A stretch of DNA of 64,000 nucleotides from Streptomyces abikoensis (lineage in GTDB: Bacteria; Actinomycetota; Actinomycetes; Streptomycetales; Streptomycetaceae), in NCBI RefSeq assembly GCF_014648775.1, contig NZ_BMRT01000001.1:1426001-1490000 (forward strand). Reading direction: 5' to 3'. Made by a program: the position numbers and the translations under genes. Under the pieces are notes generated by a model. That model ran no database searches and had not been told where the DNA came from. It was given only the letters and a program-made list of their open reading frames with translations. This document shows, piece after piece, positions 42,396-51,800 of the stretch. Within the stretch, counting starts at the first letter, position 1. The number at the start of each line of letters is the position of its first letter.

Positions 42396-42877
42396 CAATT
42401 CCTCTTGGCCGAAGGGAGCTTGCGGTCGGAGGGACAGGTCGGTAGCTCCCTGACGTCCCGTCCGGAAGCGGAATACGCGGATCATCCTAACCGCGTACAT
42501 GACCATGCGTCCGATCTTCGTCACGAGTCCCGAACATGCTTGCGCATGCCTTTCGTCCCTTCAAGGGAATGGGGTTCACGTCACCCCGATTCGGGGGTGC
42601 CGGGAGGGGTACGGAAACCCCCGTCACCCCCTCCCCCGGGGCAGCGGTACGAAGGGCCCCGGCCCCCGTGCCGCCCCCGGTCGGAGGTCCTGGCGCCCGG
42701 TCCCGCGGGGGTTGCGGATACGGTGGTGACATGCGCTCGGTGCGGACAAAACTCCCATCGGGCACATCGCGTCGTACCCTCGGGCCCCCGCCCGTCGGGC
42801 CGTGAGTCGAGGAAGAAAGTTGTGAGCAGGGTGTTGGTGCAGGTCAGCGCGGTAGTCCGGAGCTTGGGGCAGGCGTA
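42396..42877. other. 482-bp divergent intergenic region between cvnA and trkA
   Basis: It should contain the leftward conservon promoter and the rightward trkA promoter. I see G/C-rich imperfect repeats around 42,590-42,690 but no clear -35/-10. A search by eye for conserved ydaO (c-di-AMP) riboswitch elements ahead of the potassium genes found none. A short plus-strand ORF ending near 42,805 is not convincing. Confidence 0.35.
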
Positions 42878-43546
42878 ATGCACATCGTGATCATGGGGTG
42901 CGGGCGAGTGGGCTCGGCCCTCGCGCAGACCCTTGAGCAGCAGGGCCACACGGTCGCCGTGATCGACCAGGACCCGACGGCCTTCCGCCGTCTGGGCTCC
43001 GGGTTCGGCGGGCGCCGGGTGACCGGCGTCGGCTTCGACCAGGACACCCTGCGCGAGGCGGGTATCGAGGAGGCCGGCGCCTTCGCCGCCGTGAGCAGCG
43101 GCGACAACTCCAACATCATCGCGGCCCGGGTGGCCCGGGAGATGTTCGGCGTCGAGAACGTGGCGGCCCGGATCTACGACCCCCGCCGCGCCGAGGTCTA
43201 CCAGCGGCTCGGCATCCCGACCGTGGCCACCGTACGGTGGACCGCCGACCAGATGCTGCGGCGGCTGCTGCCGTCCGGCGCGGAGCCGCTGTGGCGCGAC
43301 CCCAGCGGTGGCGTGCAGCTCGCCGAGGTGCCCATCTCCGAGGAGTGGGTCGGCCACAAGGTCAGCGTCCTCCAGGACGAGACCGGGGTGCGCGTGGCGT
43401 TCCTCACCCGACTGGGCGAGGCGATGCTGCCGACGTCCTCCACGGTGCTGCAGGAGGGCGACCTGGTGCACGTGATGATGCGCAGCGACGAGGTCGAGAA
43501 GGTCGAAGCGGCGTTCTCCGCGGGTCCCGAGGAGGCGCACCGGTGA
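42878..43546 (+). CDS. TrkA-family potassium uptake regulator (first of pair)
   Basis: A 222-residue RCK protein. The N-terminal Rossmann fold has the G-C-G-R-V-G-S NAD-binding loop and Asp at the second strand end (I-D-Q-D), and the C-terminal TrkA-C domain covers about 140-215. It should gate a Trk-type channel in response to NAD(H) or c-di-AMP; the channel subunit is not in this window. It is coupled through a 30-codon ORF to the second TrkA gene. Confidence 0.9.
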   Translation: MHIVIMGCGRVGSALAQTLEQQGHTVAVIDQDPTAFRRLGSGFGGRRVTGVGFDQDTLREAGIEEAGAFAAVSSGDNSNIIAARVAREMFGVENVAARIYDPRRAEVYQRLGIPTVATVRWTADQMLRRLLPSGAEPLWRDPSGGVQLAEVPISEEWVGHKVSVLQDETGVRVAFLTRLGEAMLPTSSTVLQEGDLVHVMMRSDEVEKVEAAFSAGPEEAHR

Positions 43547-43635
43547 GCGACGCACACGCGGCCGCTCAGCCGCGGACGACGTACGACGCGCGCTTTCGCC
43601 GCGTGGGCGGAGAAGCGAACGGAGTAATGCTGTGA
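43543..43635 (+). CDS. 30-codon ORF coupling the two TrkA genes
   Basis: A GTG at 43543 overlaps the first TrkA stop (GTGA), and the ORF's TGA overlaps the GTG of the second TrkA gene (GTGA). The 30-residue product is basic and has no motif. It may only relay ribosomes between the two genes, or be a real small protein. The double four-base overlap is the only evidence. Confidence 0.45.
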   Translation: MSDAHAAAQPRTTYDARFRRVGGEANGVML

Positions 43636-44309
43636 GGGTCGCTATTGCTGGTGCCGGGGCCGTCGGCCGTTCCATCGCGGGCGAGCTGCTGGAGAACGGG
43701 CACGAGGTCCTGCTGATCGACAAGGCCCCCTCGGCCATCTCGGTGGAGCGGGTGCCGCTGGCGGAGTGGCTGCTGGCCGACGCCTGCGAGATCACCTCGC
43801 TCGACGAGGCGGCGCTCCAGCGCTGCAACGTGGTCATCGCCGCGACCGGTGACGACAAGGTCAACCTGGTCGTCTCGCTGCTCGCCAAGACCGAGTACGG
43901 GGTGCCCCGGGTCGTGGCCCGGGTGAACAACCCCAAGAACGAGTGGCTCTTCAACGAGTCCTGGGGCGTGGACGTCGCCGTCTCCACCCCGCGTCTGATG
44001 TCCGCGCTGGTCGAGGAGGCCGTGAGCGTCGGCGACCTGGTGCGGCTGCTGCGCTTCAGCCAGGGCGACGCCAACCTCGTCGAGCTCACCCTGCCGCCGG
44101 AGTCGGCGCTGGCCGGCACCCGTGTCGGCGACGTGGACTGGCCGGAGGACACCTCGCTGGTCACCATCATCCGCGGCAACCGCGTGCTCACCCCCAACCG
44201 GGAGGACGCGCTGGAGGCCGGCGACGAGCTGCTGTTCGTGGCCGCCCCGGCCCGCGAGGAGCAGCTGGAGGACCTGCTGTCGGTGCGCCGCGAGAGCACC
44301 GCCGACTGA
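43632..44309 (+). CDS. TrkA-family potassium uptake regulator (second of pair)
   Basis: A 225-residue RCK protein with G-A-G-A-V-G-R-S, L-I-D-K-A, A-T-G-D-D-K-V-N and a TrkA-C domain from about 140. It probably pairs with the preceding TrkA protein in a hetero-oligomeric gating ring. GTG 43632 overlaps the upstream 30-codon ORF. A strong hairpin follows 20 bp after the stop. Confidence 0.9.
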   Translation: MRVAIAGAGAVGRSIAGELLENGHEVLLIDKAPSAISVERVPLAEWLLADACEITSLDEAALQRCNVVIAATGDDKVNLVVSLLAKTEYGVPRVVARVNNPKNEWLFNESWGVDVAVSTPRLMSALVEEAVSVGDLVRLLRFSQGDANLVELTLPPESALAGTRVGDVDWPEDTSLVTIIRGNRVLTPNREDALEAGDELLFVAAPAREEQLEDLLSVRRESTAD

Positions 44310-44328
44310 GTCCGGCCGTACACGCGCC

Positions 44329-44361
44329 GAGGGCCCCCGGGAACGATTCCCGGGGGCCCTC
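44329..44361. terminator. 15-bp bidirectional terminator
   Basis: The arms 44329-44343 and 44347-44361 are perfect complements around CGA. It lies between the convergent trkA and DUF3159 genes. Confidence 0.85.
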
Positions 44362-44410
44362 CGTGTTCGTCGGCCGCGTTCGGCCGCGTCCGTCGGCGCC
44401 GTACGGCCGC

Positions 44411-45142
44411 TCAGCGCGCCGTCGCCTCCGCCTCGCGCTCCGCGCGCTCGGCCGCCTCCATCTCCGCGAAGACGTCGATCGGCGGCGGGGCCTTGGAGAG
44501 GAAGATCCAGGTCAGATAGACCGACAGCAGCATCGGCGGGATGCCCAGGGCCACCTTCACCCAGCCCAGCTGGGTGACGTCACCCCACCAGTAGAGGGGG
44601 AAGAGGACCGCCGACTTGGCGAGCAGGATCAGCCCCCAGGCCCAGCTGGCCTTGGTGTAGGCGACCTTCCGGCCGGGGTTGCGGGTGCGCCAGGAGAGGT
44701 TCTCCTTGAACACCGGGCCCAGGATCAGGCCCATCAGCGGATAGCCGGCCAGGGCCGAGACGATGTAGCCCACCGCCAGGCCCAGGGTGTAGAGCATGCC
44801 CGGCAGGTAGAAGTTCTTGGCGTCGCCGGACATCATCGCGAAGACCGCGCCGAAGGCCACGCCGAAGACACCGCTGAAGGCGTGCTTGAGGGTGTCCTTG
44901 CGGACCAGGCGGGCGATGCCCAGGAGGAGCGAGAGGCCCAGCGCGGCGATGGCCGCGATGTGGATGTCCCGCTTGACCGTGTATATCGCGACGAAGACCA
45001 GGCCGGGGACGGTGGTCTCCACCATGCCGCGCACGCCGCCGAAGGCCTCGAAGAGGGCGGCCTCGGTGGCCGCCCTCGAGTCCGCGCCCTGCGCGTCCCG
45101 CGTGGCTTCCTGCTGATCCGTCGGCTTGTCGAAGGACGGCAA
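44411..45142 (-). CDS. DUF3159 membrane protein
   Basis: A 243-residue integral membrane protein with about six hydrophobic helices between residues 42 and 225 and the motif F-E-A-F-G-G-V-R-G-M before the first. DUF3159 is an actinobacterial family of unknown function. The TTG at 45142 is supported by AGGAG six bases upstream. It starts just after the OB-fold gene, so they form an operon. Position beside trkA hints at ion or membrane homeostasis, but that is inference. Confidence 0.85.
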   Translation of the reverse strand: MPSFDKPTDQQEATRDAQGADSRAATEAALFEAFGGVRGMVETTVPGLVFVAIYTVKRDIHIAAIAALGLSLLLGIARLVRKDTLKHAFSGVFGVAFGAVFAMMSGDAKNFYLPGMLYTLGLAVGYIVSALAGYPLMGLILGPVFKENLSWRTRNPGRKVAYTKASWAWGLILLAKSAVLFPLYWWGDVTQLGWVKVALGIPPMLLSVYLTWIFLSKAPPPIDVFAEMEAAERAEREAEATAR

Positions 45143-45145
45143 CGG

Positions 45146-45544
45146 CTACTCCTGTCCGAGCGGTCGGAGTTCGTATCGGGGATTGAACAGCACCCTCCGG
45201 CCGCGGCTCATGGAGATCCGCCCGGAAGCGATCAGCTTACGGCCGGGCTCTATGCCCGCGATGGACCGACGGCCGAGCCAGACCACGTCGAGCGCGGCCG
45301 AGCCGTCGAACAGCTCCGCCTCCAGGGCGGGCACGCCGGCGCGGGGCCGGAGGGTGACCGTCCGCAGGGTGCCGGTGACCTTGACGATGGCACGGTCGTC
45401 GCAGTCGCAGATCCGGGTGCAGCCCGTGGCCTCCGTGTCCTGCTGGAGCTCGGCGTGATGGAGCTCCTCCTGGGAGGACGACAGCCGGTCGAGCATCCGG
45501 CGGAAACGGCCGGTCGGCTTCTCGGGACGGGGTACGGCACTCAT
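45146..45544 (-). CDS. OB-fold nucleic-acid-binding protein
   Basis: A 132-residue protein with a predicted OB-fold (A-I-V-K-V-T-G-T-L-R-T-V, then L-I-A-S-G-R-I). The helix S-S-S-Q-E-E-L and Cys pairs (T-R-I-C-D-C-D) lie before it. The family is found beside DUF3159 in actinobacteria. It could bind single-stranded nucleic acid. The ATG at 45544 follows a short intergenic gap after kdpE. Confidence 0.8.
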   Translation of the reverse strand: MSAVPRPEKPTGRFRRMLDRLSSSQEELHHAELQQDTEATGCTRICDCDDRAIVKVTGTLRTVTLRPRAGVPALEAELFDGSAALDVVWLGRRSIAGIEPGRKLIASGRISMSRGRRVLFNPRYELRPLGQE

Positions 45545-45629
45545 GTCCCCAGCGTACCGGGGGCCCACGCGATCGGGATCAGCCTCGACGCGCCCGGCGC
45601 GGCCCCGGACCCCCGGCCGGCGCGGCCCC

Positions 45630-46319
45630 TCACCCCTCGAAGCGGTAGCCCATCCCCGGCTCCGTGATGAAGTGCTTGGGGTGCGAGGGGTCGAGTTCCA
45701 GCTTGCGGCGGAGCTGGGCCATGTACACCCGCAGGTAGTTCGTCTCCGTGCCGTACGACGGCCCCCAGACCTCCTGGAGCAGCTGCTTCTGGCTGACGAG
45801 ACGGCCCGTATTGCGTACCAGCACTTCCAGCAGGTGCCACTCCGTCGGCGTGAGGCGTACGTCCTTCCCGCCGCGGTTGACCTTCTTCGCCGCGAGGTCG
45901 ACCGTGAAGCCCTCGGTCTCGACGATCGCGTCGTCGCCCGCCGCCGACACGCCCGTCGGCTCGGCCCGCCGCACGGCGGCCCGCAGCCGGGCCAGCAGCT
46001 CGTCCATGCCGAACGGCTTGGTGACGTAGTCGTCGGCGCCCGCGTCGAGCGCCTCGACCTTCTCGTCGGAGGTCTGGCGGGCGGAGAGGACGAGGATCGG
46101 CACCCGGGTCCAGCCGCGCAGGCCCTTGATGACCTCGACGCCGTCCATGTCGGGCAGGCCGAGGTCGAGGATGACCACGTCGGGGTGGCGCGCGGCGGCG
46201 AGCTGGAGCGCGGTGGCGCCGTCGGGCGCGGCGTCGACCTCGTACTTCCGCGCCTTGAGGTTGATCACGAGCGCGCGGACGATCTGCGGCTCGTCATCCA
46301 CCACGAGCACCCGGTTCAT
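45630..46319 (-). CDS. kdpE: Response regulator KdpE
   Basis: A 229-residue OmpR-type regulator. The receiver domain has acidic pair Asp8/Asp9, phosphoacceptor Asp52 and K-P-F-G-M-D; the winged-helix output domain covers about 130-229 and ends G-M-G-Y-R-F. With KdpD it should activate the kdp potassium-ATPase genes. kdpD lies immediately upstream; the target operon is 6 kb away, separated by three unrelated genes. Confidence 0.93.
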   Translation of the reverse strand: MNRVLVVDDEPQIVRALVINLKARKYEVDAAPDGATALQLAAARHPDVVILDLGLPDMDGVEVIKGLRGWTRVPILVLSARQTSDEKVEALDAGADDYVTKPFGMDELLARLRAAVRRAEPTGVSAAGDDAIVETEGFTVDLAAKKVNRGGKDVRLTPTEWHLLEVLVRNTGRLVSQKQLLQEVWGPSYGTETNYLRVYMAQLRRKLELDPSHPKHFITEPGMGYRFEG

Positions 46320-46410
46320 GCTGAACCACCTCTGCTGTTCGTGCGGGCCCCGCCAAGGGGTCCCGGGATTCCGTCGGGGTTGCTGCGGGGGCCGCGCCGC
46401 GACCCGGGCC

Positions 46411-48963
46411 TCACGAGGTGGCCTGGGCCGGAAGGTCCGGCCGTACGGGCGGCCGGCCGGCGGCCGCCCGCAGGGTCAGGACCATGGTCATCCCGCCGCC
46501 GGGGGTGTCCTCGGCGGCCAGCGTGCCGCCCATGGCCTCGGCGAAGCCGCGGGCGACCGCGAGGCCGAGGCCGACGCCGGCGCCGCGCGGCGCGTCGCCG
46601 TAGCGCTGGAAGGGCTCGAAGATGCGGTCCTTGGCGCTGTCCGGGACGCCGGGCCCCTGGTCCGCGACCCGGACCTCGACCCGGTCCCCCAGGGCGCTGG
46701 CGGACACCAGGACCCGGGAGCCGTCGGGGCTGTACTTGACCGCGTTCTCCACGACGTTCGCCACGGCGCGCTCCAGCAGGCCGGGGTCGACGGCCACCAT
46801 CGGCAGCGTCTCGGGGATGTCGAGGACGACGCTGCCCTCGGGGACGCCGCCCAGCGCCATCGGGACGACCTCGTCGAGGTCGATCTCCCGGATCAGCGGG
46901 GTGACGGTGCCGGTCTGGAGGCGGGACATGTCGAGGAGGTTGCCGACGAGGTGGTCGAGGCGGTCGGCGCCGTCCTCGATGCCGGCGAGCAGCTCGGCCT
47001 CGTCCTCCTCCGACCAGGCGACGTCGTCGGAGCGCAGCGAGGTGACGGACGCCTTGATGCCGGCCAGCGGGGTCCGCAGGTCATGGCTGACGGCGGCCAG
47101 CAGGGCCGTGCGGATGCGGTTGCCCTCGGCGAGCGCGCGGGCCTCCTCCGCCCGGTCCACCAGCCGCTGCCGGTCCAGGACGACCGCGGCCTGCGCGGCG
47201 AAGGCGGCCAGCACCCGGCGGTCCTCGGCGGGCAGCACCCGGCCGGAGAGCGCGAGGGCCATGTTGTCGCCGACGGGCATGTCGACGTCCGCGTCCTCGG
47301 GGCGCAGCAGGGGCTTGCCGTTGCTGGTGACGACGCTGCTCGCGCAGGTCCAGGGGTCGACCTCGCTGGCGCGTTCCAGCAGCGCCACCGACTCCATGCC
47401 GAAGGTCTCGCGGACCCGTTCCAGCAGGACGTCCAGGCTCGTCTCGCCGCGCAGGACGCTGCCGGCGAGGAAGGAGAGGATCTCCGACTCCGCGCGCAGC
47501 CGGGCTGCCTGGTGGGTGCGGCGCGCGGCGACGTCGACGACGGACGCCACGGAGACCGCGACGAAGACGAAGATCGCGATCGCGATGATGTTCCGGGTGT
47601 CGGTGATCGTCCACTGGTGGACGGGCTCGACGAAGTAGTAGTTGAGCAGCAGCGAGCCGAAGGCCGCCGACGCCAGGGCCGGGAGCATGCCGCCCAGCAG
47701 GGCCGCGCCGACCGTCGCGCACAGGAACAGCAGCATGTCGTTGGCGAGGCCCAGGTCCGGGACGACCCGCGTCAGCATCAGGCTGAGCACCGCCGGGCCG
47801 GCCACGCCGACCAGCCAGCCGGCCACGAGCCGGCCCCGGCCGAGCCGGGCGCCTCGGGCCACGGGCAGGCCGCGGCCCTTGGCGACCTCGTCGTGGGTGA
47901 CGATGTGGACGTCGAGGTCGGGGCCGGAGTCCCGGGCGACGGTCGCGCCCACGCCGGGCCCGAAGATGTACTGCCAGGTCTTGCGGCGGCTGGACCCGAG
48001 CACGATCTGGGTGGCGTTCACCCCGCGCGCGAACTCCAGCAGCGAGGCGGGGACGTCGTCGCCTATGACGTGGTGGAACGTGCCGCCCAGGTCCTCGACG
48101 AGGGTGCGCTGGACGGCCAGCTCCTTCGGGGAGGCCGAGGTCAGCCCGTCGCTGCGGGCGATGTAGACCGCGAGGATCTCGCTGCCGGAGCCCTTGGCGG
48201 CCATGCGGGCGGCGCGGCGGATGAGCGTACGGCCCTCGGGGCCGCCGGTGAGGCCGACGACGATGCGCTCGCGGGCGTGCCAGATGGTGGAGACGTCGTG
48301 CTCGGTGCGGTACTGCCGCAGGTACTCGTCGACCCGGTCGGCCGTCCACAGCAGGGCCAGCTCGCGCAGGGCGGTCAGGTTGCCGGGGCGGAAGTAGTTG
48401 GAGAGGGCCGCGTCGACCTTGTCGGGCTTGTAGATGTTGCCGTGCGCCATGCGGCGGCGCAGGGCCTGCGGCGACATGTCGACCAGCTCTATCTGGCCCG
48501 CGCGGCGCACGACCTCGTCGGGGACGGTCTCGCGCTGGCGGACGCCCGTTATCGACTCGACCACGTCGCCCAGCGACTCCAGGTGCTGGATGTTGACGGT
48601 GGAGATCACGTCGATGCCGGCCTGGAGCAGCTCCTCGACGTCCTGCCAGCGCTTGGTGTTGCGGGAGCCGGGGACGTTGGTGTGGGCGAGCTCGTCGACG
48701 AGGGCGACGGCCGGGCGGCGGGCGAGGATCGCGTCCACGTCCATCTCGGTGAAGCGCGAGTCCCGGTAGACGAGCTCCCGCCGGGGCACCTCCTCCAGGC
48801 CGTGGAGCATGACCTCGGTGCGCGGGCGGCCGTGGTGCTCCACGAAGCCGACCACGACGTCCGTGCCACGCTCCACGCGGCGGTGCCCTTCGGAGAGCAT
48901 GGCGTAGGTCTTGCCGACGCCCGGTGCCGCGCCGAGGTAGATCCGGAGGTTGCCGCGTCCCAT
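46411..48963 (-). CDS. kdpD: Osmosensitive potassium sensor kinase KdpD
   Basis: An 850-residue sensor kinase. The N-terminal KdpD domain has G-A-A-P-G-V-G-K-T (11-19), a USP-like domain lies about 240-360, and four membrane helices about 395-490. A GAF-like domain follows, then the kinase core with A-V-S-H-D-L-R-T-P (His627), N-box V-E-N-A-V-K-Y-S and D-Q-G-P-G-V-P. It senses potassium limitation and phosphorylates KdpE. The ATG at 48963 starts the conserved N-terminus directly; the ribosome site is weak. Confidence 0.93.
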   Translation of the reverse strand: MGRGNLRIYLGAAPGVGKTYAMLSEGHRRVERGTDVVVGFVEHHGRPRTEVMLHGLEEVPRRELVYRDSRFTEMDVDAILARRPAVALVDELAHTNVPGSRNTKRWQDVEELLQAGIDVISTVNIQHLESLGDVVESITGVRQRETVPDEVVRRAGQIELVDMSPQALRRRMAHGNIYKPDKVDAALSNYFRPGNLTALRELALLWTADRVDEYLRQYRTEHDVSTIWHARERIVVGLTGGPEGRTLIRRAARMAAKGSGSEILAVYIARSDGLTSASPKELAVQRTLVEDLGGTFHHVIGDDVPASLLEFARGVNATQIVLGSSRRKTWQYIFGPGVGATVARDSGPDLDVHIVTHDEVAKGRGLPVARGARLGRGRLVAGWLVGVAGPAVLSLMLTRVVPDLGLANDMLLFLCATVGAALLGGMLPALASAAFGSLLLNYYFVEPVHQWTITDTRNIIAIAIFVFVAVSVASVVDVAARRTHQAARLRAESEILSFLAGSVLRGETSLDVLLERVRETFGMESVALLERASEVDPWTCASSVVTSNGKPLLRPEDADVDMPVGDNMALALSGRVLPAEDRRVLAAFAAQAAVVLDRQRLVDRAEEARALAEGNRIRTALLAAVSHDLRTPLAGIKASVTSLRSDDVAWSEEDEAELLAGIEDGADRLDHLVGNLLDMSRLQTGTVTPLIREIDLDEVVPMALGGVPEGSVVLDIPETLPMVAVDPGLLERAVANVVENAVKYSPDGSRVLVSASALGDRVEVRVADQGPGVPDSAKDRIFEPFQRYGDAPRGAGVGLGLAVARGFAEAMGGTLAAEDTPGGGMTMVLTLRAAAGRPPVRPDLPAQATS

Positions 48964-49246
48964 GGCCCCTATTGTCTTTCACGAGTCGCGGCGGTGTGCA
49001 GGCTGCCGCGTATCCCCGACCTTACGACCAGAGTTTTGGACATTTCGGGCGGTAGCCGGTCGGGGGGCAGGTATTGACGCAGTCCTGACGCGTCGGGCCG
49101 TAACCGCCGGCCCGCAGGTCGGAGGCGCGACGGCGGCCGGGCGGACGGAAATCCGGTGCGGCGCTCCGGGCGTCCCGGCGAGAATGACGCGGCCGGACCC
49201 CCGGCACACCGCCGCATCACCCCGCCGACGCGAGGAGGCCGTCACC

Positions 49247-49786
49247 ATGCCCGAGCCGCGCACCGCGCACACCTCCGATCTCACCGCCGCCGAACTGGCC
49301 GCGATCCGCGCCCTGCTGGACGACTCCTTCGAGGGCGACTTCTCGGACGACGACTGGGACCACGCGCTGTGCGGCATCCACGCCACGGTGTGGGAGGGTG
49401 ACGCCCTCCTCGCCCACGGCGCCCTGGTCCAGCGCCGGCTGCTGCACGGCGGCCGCGCGCTGCGCACGGGCTATGTCGAGGCCGTGGCCGTGCGCGCGGA
49501 CCGCCGCCGCGAGGGCCTCGCGTCGGCGGTGATGGGGGCGCTGGAAGGGGTGCTGCTGCGGGGCGGGTACGAGCTGGGCGGCCTCGGCGCCTCGGAGGAG
49601 GCGGCTCCGCTGTACACGGGCAGGGGCTGGCGGCAGTGGCGGGGCCCGCTGTCGGTCCTGGCCCCGTCGGGGATGCGGCGCATCCCGGAGGAGGCCGGGA
49701 ACGTCTACGTCCTTCCGGTGGGCGCGCCGGGGCCGGATCTGGACGGGGAGCTCGTCTGCGACTGGCGGGCGGGGGACGTGTGGTGA
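49247..49786 (+). CDS. AAC(2')-I-like aminoglycoside N-acetyltransferase
   Basis: A 179-residue GNAT enzyme. Compared from memory with AAC(2')-I enzymes it keeps H-T-S-x-L near the start, F-E-G-D-F-S-x-D-D, G-Y-V-E-A-V-A-V, R-R-R-E-G-L-A (acetyl-CoA loop), L-G-A-S-E-E-A and W-R-A-G-D-V-W at the end. The 2'-amino group of aminoglycosides such as gentamicin would be the target, though chromosomal versions may have another physiological role. ATG 49247 has GAGGAGG eight bases upstream. The gene is single, pointing away from kdpD, and ends at a strong terminator. Confidence 0.82.
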   Translation: MPEPRTAHTSDLTAAELAAIRALLDDSFEGDFSDDDWDHALCGIHATVWEGDALLAHGALVQRRLLHGGRALRTGYVEAVAVRADRRREGLASAVMGALEGVLLRGGYELGGLGASEEAAPLYTGRGWRQWRGPLSVLAPSGMRRIPEEAGNVYVLPVGAPGPDLDGELVCDWRAGDVW

Positions 49787-49806
49787 GCCGGCGCTGACGG
49801 CCGGGT

Positions 49807-49841
49807 CCGGCATCGGGGCCCGGCGTGGGCCCCGATGCCGG
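49807..49841. terminator. 15-bp bidirectional terminator
   Basis: The arms 49807-49821 and 49827-49841 are perfect complements around a 5-nt loop. It separates the convergent acetyltransferase and two-RCK genes. Confidence 0.85.
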
Positions 49842-49886
49842 GCGACGCCCGGAGGGGTCGGTCGTGGTCGCCCCGGCGGGCGCCCC

Positions 49887-51800
49887 TCATGTCGTCCGGC
49901 CGCCGCCCGTGTCCGTACGGGAGCGGGGGCGGCGGTCCAGCAGCTGCGCCAGGCCCTCCCGGGTCGCGGCCACGATCACCCGCTCGCCGGGGGCCAGGAC
50001 GTGCCCGGGCGGCGGGTCCCAGCGCGGCGTCGCCTCCGGGCCGCCCAGGGCGAGGAGCCGCCAGGCGCCGGGGCTGAAGGCCTCCCCCGCCGTACGTCCC
50101 TGGAGCGCGGCGTGGCCCTCGACCTCCACGGCGGCGATGAGGACGACCTTCCGCTCGACGGGGACGGCCCCCAGGATCTGACGCCCCATCATCGCGCCCG
50201 CGAAGGCCGGGGCCACCAGCGAGGAGACGCTGCGGCTGCGGGTGAGGGCCTGGGGGTGGGAGTCCCGCAGGGTGCGGTAGACCGCGCCGGCGAAGCGGTC
50301 GTCGTACAGCCGCATGACCACTCGAAGGTCGGGTTTGACGCCTCGCGCGTACAGAACGGCTTCCAGGTTCGTGATGTCGCTACTGGTGAGCGCCAGCAGG
50401 GTGCGGCTGTCGGCGATCTTGGCCGCCTCCAGGACGCCGTCCTCCGTGATGTCGCCGATGACCGTGGGAACCCGCAGCGAGCGGGCGAGGGCGACGCCCC
50501 GGGCCTGCGGGTCGCGCTCCACGCAGACCACCGGGATGCCGAGCTCCCGCAGCCGGGCCAGCACCCGCGCCCCGATCTTGCCGAGCCCCAGCAGCACCAC
50601 GTGCCCGGACAGCCCGCGCGGCGGCCGCGGCAGCGCCGAGGCGGACCGGAACGTACCGAGGCCCTCCAGGGCCGCCGCCACCAGCAGCGGCAGCAGCAAC
50701 AGCCCCAGCAGCCCGGACAGCAGCTGGAGGATCTGCCGTCCCATGGGCTGTCCGATGGCCGGGTCGTTGATGGCGAAGAGGTCCAGCAGGGACAGATACG
50801 CGGCGTGCACCGGCGCGTCCCCCGTCACCAGCCACGACGCGACCGCCAGCCCGCACACGGCCGCCGCCAGCCCCGCCAGCGCCCAGCGCAGCCGCCGGGA
50901 GAAGAACGACCCCAGCGGCAGGCTGCGCGCCGCCGCGAACCGCGAGGACGGCGGTGGCGGCGGCGCCGCGAACCGCACGGTCTCCAGCACGATCCGCCCC
51001 CGCCGCCCGGCCCGCGCCACCTGCCGCTCGTCGGGCAGCAGCACCGGCCCGTCGCCGTCCGAGAGCAGAGCGAGGGTGATCGCCCCGGGCCCCGCGTCCT
51101 CCCCGCCCGGCCCCGGGGCGGGCGCGGGCCGTTCCACGGCGCGCAGCATCAGGTCCCCCGCCTCGATGGCCTTGCTGGTGCCCGTCACGGCGGCGGCCAC
51201 CAGCGCCGGGGCGGCGGTGTCCGCGTCGGAGAGCACCGTGGTGGTCCCGGCGTCGGCGTCGCCCACCAGGGCGGCCTGGTCGAGGAGCTCCTCCAGGTAC
51301 TGGCCGAGGCGGCGGTTGTAGAGCCGGATGACCAGCCGCAAGCGGGGGTTGAGCCGTCGGGCGCGCATCGCGGCGTTGACGTTCGTCTCGTCGTCCTCGT
51401 AGACGAGCGCCAGCGCGACGGCCCGTTCGACACCGGCCTGCGTCAGCGCCTCGTCGTCCGGCTCGGCCGCCTCGACGACCCTTACCGGCCCACCGGACGA
51501 ACCGTCGGTCCCGGCCGGCCCGTTGGGCGCGGACGGACCGCCGGGGCCGGCCGCGCCGTTGGGGCCGTTCGCGCCCCGCCCGACCGCGCCCGTCACCCGC
51601 CCGAAGAGCGCGGCGGCCCGCCCCGCGACCGCCACGGGGCGGCGCCGGTCGTCACGGGCGGGCGGCAGCACCAGGACGACCCGCTCGCCGTGCACGCCCG
51701 ACAGCTCCGCCGTGAGCCGGTGCGCCAGGCCGTCGTCACCGCACACGACCATGTGCGGGGCGGACGAGGCGACATGGGACTGCTGAGGTAAGGAGGCCAC
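49887..51800 (-). CDS. Two-RCK NAD-binding membrane protein (ion-channel-like)
   Basis: A 637-residue protein. Residues 15-220 form one Rossmann/RCK-like domain starting M-V-V-C-G-D-D-G-L-A-H. Two membrane helices (about 305-325 and 365-390) flank a possible pore loop. A second Rossmann domain follows with H-V-V-L-L-G-L-G-K-I-G and V-I-G-D-I-T-E-D-G-V, then a TrkA-C-like end. The layout resembles potassium-channel regulators and CASTOR/POLLUX-like channels. The start is uncertain: I use GTG 51800, but a later GTG or ATG close to the first Rossmann strand is possible. It lies between kdp genes, fitting ion homeostasis. Confidence 0.72.
   Translation of the reverse strand: MASLPQQSHVASSAPHMVVCGDDGLAHRLTAELSGVHGERVVLVLPPARDDRRRPVAVAGRAAALFGRVTGAVGRGANGPNGAAGPGGPSAPNGPAGTDGSSGGPVRVVEAAEPDDEALTQAGVERAVALALVYEDDETNVNAAMRARRLNPRLRLVIRLYNRRLGQYLEELLDQAALVGDADAGTTTVLSDADTAAPALVAAAVTGTSKAIEAGDLMLRAVERPAPAPGPGGEDAGPGAITLALLSDGDGPVLLPDERQVARAGRRGRIVLETVRFAAPPPPPSSRFAAARSLPLGSFFSRRLRWALAGLAAAVCGLAVASWLVTGDAPVHAAYLSLLDLFAINDPAIGQPMGRQILQLLSGLLGLLLLPLLVAAALEGLGTFRSASALPRPPRGLSGHVVLLGLGKIGARVLARLRELGIPVVCVERDPQARGVALARSLRVPTVIGDITEDGVLEAAKIADSRTLLALTSSDITNLEAVLYARGVKPDLRVVMRLYDDRFAGAVYRTLRDSHPQALTRSRSVSSLVAPAFAGAMMGRQILGAVPVERKVVLIAAVEVEGHAALQGRTAGEAFSPGAWRLLALGGPEATPRWDPPPGHVLAPGERVIVAATREGLAQLLDRRPRSRTDTGGGRTT

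Noticed and set aside
42396..42877. c-di-AMP (ydaO) riboswitch ahead of trkA
   Set aside because: None of its conserved loop sequences could be recognised; only GC-rich repeats are present.
46126..49077. 983-codon plus-strand open frame
   Set aside because: Antisense shadow of kdpD; composition is repetitive and no fold is visible.
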